NCBI RefSeq assembly: GCF_019097595.1
Contig: NC_080714.1
Coordinates: forward strand, 26,511,259-26,575,258
DNA: 64,000 nt
From: Hemibagrus wyckioides
Lineage: Eukaryota; Chordata; Actinopteri; Siluriformes; Bagridae
Direction: 5' to 3'
Position numbers and translations under genes: made by a program. The notes beneath the pieces were generated by a model. The model was given only the letters and a program-made list of their open reading frames with translations. It did no database searches and was not told the DNA's origin. Numbering within the stretch: the first letter of the stretch is position 1; each line of letters starts with the position of its first letter. This document shows, one piece after another, positions 59,881 to 64,000 of this stretch.

Positions 59881-61099
59881 GCTGGATTTATACAAATCAC
59901 GGTTGTTGATGATGCAAATATGCAAATTAGAAGAAAGTTAATCCAGGGTTTAGGAATTTAGAGTGTAAAACATTATGAAGAGCCAGGATTCAGAGTTAAC
60001 CCCGGGTTAAGTGGAAGCAATGTGAAACTTCAAACTACACAACACAGGATTTTGTTTATTTGGAAACTGTGTGAAAAGCCCTTGTAAGAAATCAGGACTA
60101 GTGAACCGATGTGCTGTATGTAGAGTTGAAACCGGAAATGCCTGGGATAACCCATTAAACAGTTTTGAATTTCAGGAGATGGCACCATCTTGTGGTTTGG
60201 AGGGGAAATGTCTGGGGTGGATGTTACAAAAAGTTTGAATCCCCGTGGTTTCTGAATGCAAAATAAAAGGAAGCCTGGATTTCCAAGAAGTTCAAAGTGA
60301 ATAGTCGATATAACTATTTATTATATAAAATTTAACGTTTAAAAAATTTTGTCATCTGGCTTCTAATATGCTCCGTAGCTCAGCTAGAAAATGAGTTTGC
60401 CTCCACTGATGGAAGCTGATTAATTGTTTCCTTAACACGCTTCAGCAAAATCCTTTATACTGTATACTGTTTCTCAGTTTTCAGTCATTTTTATTTCCAG
60501 TTATTAATTTATTTAAATTCCCACCATGCCAAGTTTTCATATTGTGACTCACAAGACCTCAAAGAGTGTTTGCTAGGTTTGAACTTCGTGTCGGCTTTAC
60601 AGTCGACAGACGGGATCCGACATCGTTCCCTTTCTTCCCATGTCCCCAGCCCATGAAAATCTCCAAAAATGTCACTTCAAACAGCACTTTTTCCACTCGA
60701 GTGTCCATGATAATTTCTTACATGTCAGGTAATAATCTGCCTGGCAGGGGGCCATAATTGGAGCTGCCATTATTTCACCCACGCAGTCTGCAGCGCTTCA
60801 GACATGACTAAGAGTTTAACGCTTTTGTTCCAGGAGTTGCTCGAAAGATGTATAGCATGGAGAGAAACCTTGAGTGCCGCGTAAATCCGTTTCATCACGG
60901 GTCCCTTACGCAAGCTGCAGTAAAAGCTTCTTATGGAACCAGAATGTCATTTCTCATCAGGATGCACTGGAAAGAAAAAAAGGTCTGGGAAAATAAATGT
61001 CTATCTAAACTTTGCTTTATACCTCGGGATTCTTTAGCGACTTCCTGATGCGGCTTAATGTGATCCGTACACGTGAGCAATACATTTATATTTGCCAGA

Positions 61100-61260
61100 A
61101 ACCATCACCCAGAGCAACTTACATTTTTAACTGAGCAATTCTGAGTTAAGGGTCTTGCTCAGGGGCCCAGCAGTGGCAAACTGGTGGACTTGGGATACAA
61201 ACCCATAACCTTCTGATTAGTCCAATGCCTTACCCACTAAGCTACCACATAGCTGAAAAT
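61100..61260 (-). mobile_element. tRNA-like SINE
   Basis: Complement orientation: tail-side CCAGAGCAACTTACATTTTT, body GGGTCTTGCTCAGGGGCCC, and head ACCTTCTGATTAG and CCACTAAGCTACCACA. Confidence 0.75.
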
Positions 61261-61309
61261 GTACGTGTTATGGAGTATGTAGCGTTATGGAGGCGGACAG
61301 TCTTCTACA

Positions 61310-61370
61310 TTTCCGTTTATGTTTATAGAGTTTGGCAGATGCCCTTATTCAGAGCGACTTCAAGTGTCTC
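61310..61370 (-). mobile_element. SINE tail fragment
   Basis: GGCAGATGCCCTTATTCAGA and neighbouring bases match the complement of the SINE tail. Confidence 0.6.
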
Positions 61371-61679
61371 TATCAGTGAATACATGCTGATTCTGGTTCA
61401 TTAGGTCACAGACTAAATATAGCATCAGTCTAAAAAGTCTGGGAGGAAACATAGCAAGAAAAAGCACACTGCCAACACAAGTTTGTGTTTTTAAATGCCA
61501 GTGTAATTTCTTCAGGAAGAGGAATGTCTTTAGACAAGGTTCGGAGCGGTTCAGACATCTCTGGGAAGTTCCACCATCATTCCACTACCTACAGTAGGTG
61601 CGAGAGCCTTGATGCAGGTCTCTCTTTTACCCTGGGAGATGGTGGGATTGCTGGAAACTCAGATGGTTGGGAAGAGACA

Positions 61680-61885
61680 GCTTAGTGGTTAAGACTACTG
61701 ATCAGAAGTTTGTGAGTTTGAATCCTCGGACCATTTCCATTTCAGGCATTTGACAGACGCCACTATCCAGAGTGACTTACATTTTCTCTCATTTTATATA
61801 CAACTGAGCAATTGAGGGTTTATGACCTTGCTCAGGGGCACAGCTTGGTGGACCTGGGATTTGAACTCACTGATCAGGTCACGCG
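61680..61885. mobile_element. Two SINE pieces head to head
   Basis: 61680-61730 is a head in plus orientation (AGCTTAGTGGTTAAGAC, GTGAGTTTGAATCC). 61735-61885 is a tail, body and box B-like region in minus orientation (GACGCCACTATCCAGAG, CCTTGCTCAGGGGC, GGGATTTGAACTCAC). Confidence 0.65.
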
Positions 61886-62429
61886 TGATGTAGGCGGAAC
61901 TACAAACCCAGTGTTTACAAAGCAAACATGCAAAGAACAAGGAAGTGCAAATAAGTAAAACGCTCTTTACTAACAAAAAGGTACATATATTTTTGTGTCA
62001 TTCAACACGGAACAACTTTGGAGCGGTTCTCCTTCTCCACACTAGACAATGGGTCTGTAGTTCCACCTACGTCACGCAGGACCTTTCAACGTGATTACGT
62101 ACTACCTAGTGTTGCGGACGCGCATCCCAGAGCTAGTGCTAGACGAGCTTTTGTGGTTAGATAGTATACAGTTTTTATTTTTCTAAAAAAACCGTTTGGC
62201 TAGATAAGAGTCTTCTTCCTGGGCTGGGATGGTTTAAAGCCCTTTGAAGCTCCATTTAAACTGCATTTTGGAAGTTCAAACTCGTGGGCACCATTGAAGT
62301 CCACTATATGGAGAAAAATCCTGAAGGTTTTCCTCAAAAAACATCATTTTTGACGAAAGAAAGACATGAACATCTTGGTAGATTTTTGTTCTGGAAGTGA
62401 ACTTCTCCTTTAACCACTAAGCTACCACA

Positions 62430-62580
62430 TCCCCCAAGCTACCCCAACCATCAAGATGCCACTGCTGGGCCCTTGAGCAAGGCCCTTAACCCTGAATTGC
62501 TCAGTTGTATAAAAAATATAAGATGAATGTAAGTTGGATATAGGCGTCTGGCAAACACCTCAAATGTAAATGATGAGTGC
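62430..62580 (+). mobile_element. tRNA-like SINE, decayed head
   Basis: GCTGGGCCCTTGAGCAAGG body, CTCAGTTGTATAA and a tail with GGCGTCTGGCAAAC and AAATGTAAATG. Confidence 0.7.
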
Positions 62581-62649
62581 TTCGAGCTATTTTATACCAA
62601 GGAGCCGATGGAGGGAGCGTAATGGTGGGGTGGTGTTGGAGTAAGAAAA

Positions 62650-63130
62650 CATGCTATTTTGGATCATGAGGTGGAACGGTGCTCAGAGGAAGACCTACTA
62701 CCAGAAGCGAGTTGCAGTAATCCTCTCTGGAAATGGCAAAGTACTGAAGAAGCACCTGAGCTGCCTGTGTGGATAGAAATGCACGAACATTGTAAAGGAG
62801 AAATCGACATGATGTAAGCCGTGTCAGATTAGCAGTGAGAATGGAAAAGGACAGTGGATTGTCCATTGTTACACCAAAGCCGCGTGTACTGACCCGGAGG
62901 CGACGGCGAGATCAATGAGCCGTCCAGGAACATCGTGAGATCCTGACATGGAGATGAATCACTTAGGATGAACAGCAGTTCAGTTTTTTTTTTTAATATC
63001 TTCTCTGTTACATAATACAATTTATAAATCACATTCACGGTAGACATTTTTTCATCTCCTTGAAACAGACCAGAGCGTGTCAGGAGTGGGAAAATTGGCA
63101 GGAGCAAAGGATAATTTGGTGCGGTCATGC
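62650..63130 (-). mobile_element. L2/Rex-like LINE reverse transcriptase fragment
   Basis: The minus strand has broken frames with FLDGSLISPS, MDNPLSFS, SCRFLLYN, FLSTQAAQVLLQ and ISREDYCNSLL, in the order expected for the thumb part of the reverse transcriptase of a fish LINE. Frameshifts near 62850 split it. Confidence 0.75.
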
Positions 63131-64000
63131 TGTAGATGTCTTAGAAGCCCTTATGTGATTCATTTTGGCCTGGCCAGCTCCATATACGGATATGGATACC
63201 ATATCAAAGTTTTGTATCGTGTATAAACTATATTGTGTTGACCGAATGCTAAGAATGCACATCCTCTAGATCCTAAGATTGGTGTCTGTGATAGTATGTA
63301 CTGTTGTACCGTGCTGTTGTACTCGATCAGCCTTTAAAAAATATATATATATAAACCTCTCCATAGATTGGAATTAAATGAAATAAACGCTACATCTTGG
63401 TCCCGAACGTTTACATTGTGAAAGGATGTGTTGTTAGAATGTAATGTCTAGTTGCTTAGCAACAACAGTTCAGAAACTGAACAGCGTGATATGAAACCTC
63501 ATATCAGGTGAAAACCAAGACATAGCATCCAGGAGGTGGAGAAATAAATTAGCGGAAGTTGGGTATTAGCGAACGAACAGCTGGTCATTCTGTGATAGCA
63601 TGACGTCATACAGTGGTGAGTTTATCCGTTGTACTCGACAGATCTTTCAAAATAAAGACCTTTCCATAAGGCATTTCCAGAGTGGAAATAAATTGGTCTC
63701 TCATCTAATCCCAGAAAACGTTGACCTGAAAATCGCTGCGGCTTTTGCTTGATTGCTGGTTTGTCCTTCAAGCAATCTATAGTCGAGGGTCTATGACAAG
63801 GTAGTGAGCGACTGAGAGGCTTGGTGAACTTACTCACTGTTGTGGTACATTAAGCATTCATGCACTTTAAACACTTAAGCATGTCCATCTTATTCTGGAC
63901 ACTGTGGGGTGCCATTCTTACAAAATATAAAAGCATGCATTCTGAAAGAAAAAGATCTGACAGCTCAGGCAGAACACAGTCCCACCCCTGCCATAACAGC
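63131..64000. other. asic intron to window edge, no gene seen
   Basis: Includes the second copy of the 59240 repeat (63405-63530) and otherwise unrecognised AT-rich sequence. Confidence 0.45.

Overview
The window is nuclear DNA of a ray-finned (teleost) fish. The genes are split by GT/AG introns and their products match vertebrate proteins along their whole length. The gaps hold Tc1-type DNA transposons, tRNA-like SINEs, decayed LINEs and many microsatellites. The density of internally deleted Tc1 copies fits an otophysan fish such as a catfish or a characiform, but that is an inference.

Layout. At the left edge dohh (21-2236, minus) encodes deoxyhypusine hydroxylase in four coding exons. 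It is divergent from fzr1 (coding 6964-12519, plus, 13 coding exons), the Cdh1 activator of the APC/C; the dohh-fzr1 pairing is also found in mammals. haus5 (13197-23098, minus, 19 coding exons), an augmin subunit, is tail to tail with fzr1. wdr13 (25290-36105, minus, 9 coding exons) follows. A small lysine-rich four-exon gene that I do not recognise lies at 40670-42735 (plus). From about 48.7 kb to the right edge is the 5' part of an acid-sensing ion channel gene of the ASIC1/ASIC2 type; only its first two coding exons are inside. I built every exon chain by hand. Donor/acceptor dinucleotides and phases agree throughout, giving 308, 495, 645, 482 and 46 residues for the five complete genes.

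The genes do not form an operon-like unit. fzr1 and haus5 are both mitotic, but there is no reason to read this as more than vertebrate synteny.

Most of the rest is repeats. Two Tc1 families (called A and B here) are present mainly as internally deleted or inverted-fused derivatives, and separate copies share the same rearrangement junctions. Other notable structures are a perfect 138-bp palindrome in wdr13 intron 1, a decayed array of CCAAT-bearing repeats in the same intron, an array of AP-1-like heptamers in the small gene, a direct duplication of about 650 bp near 37.3-40.3 kb, an approximately 800-bp purine-rich tract before the presumed asic promoter, and two long TTCTA-type arrays plus a 22-bp minisatellite in asic introns. 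I saw no convincing tRNA, rRNA, CRISPR or novel defence-like system. The most novel item is the small lysine-rich gene.
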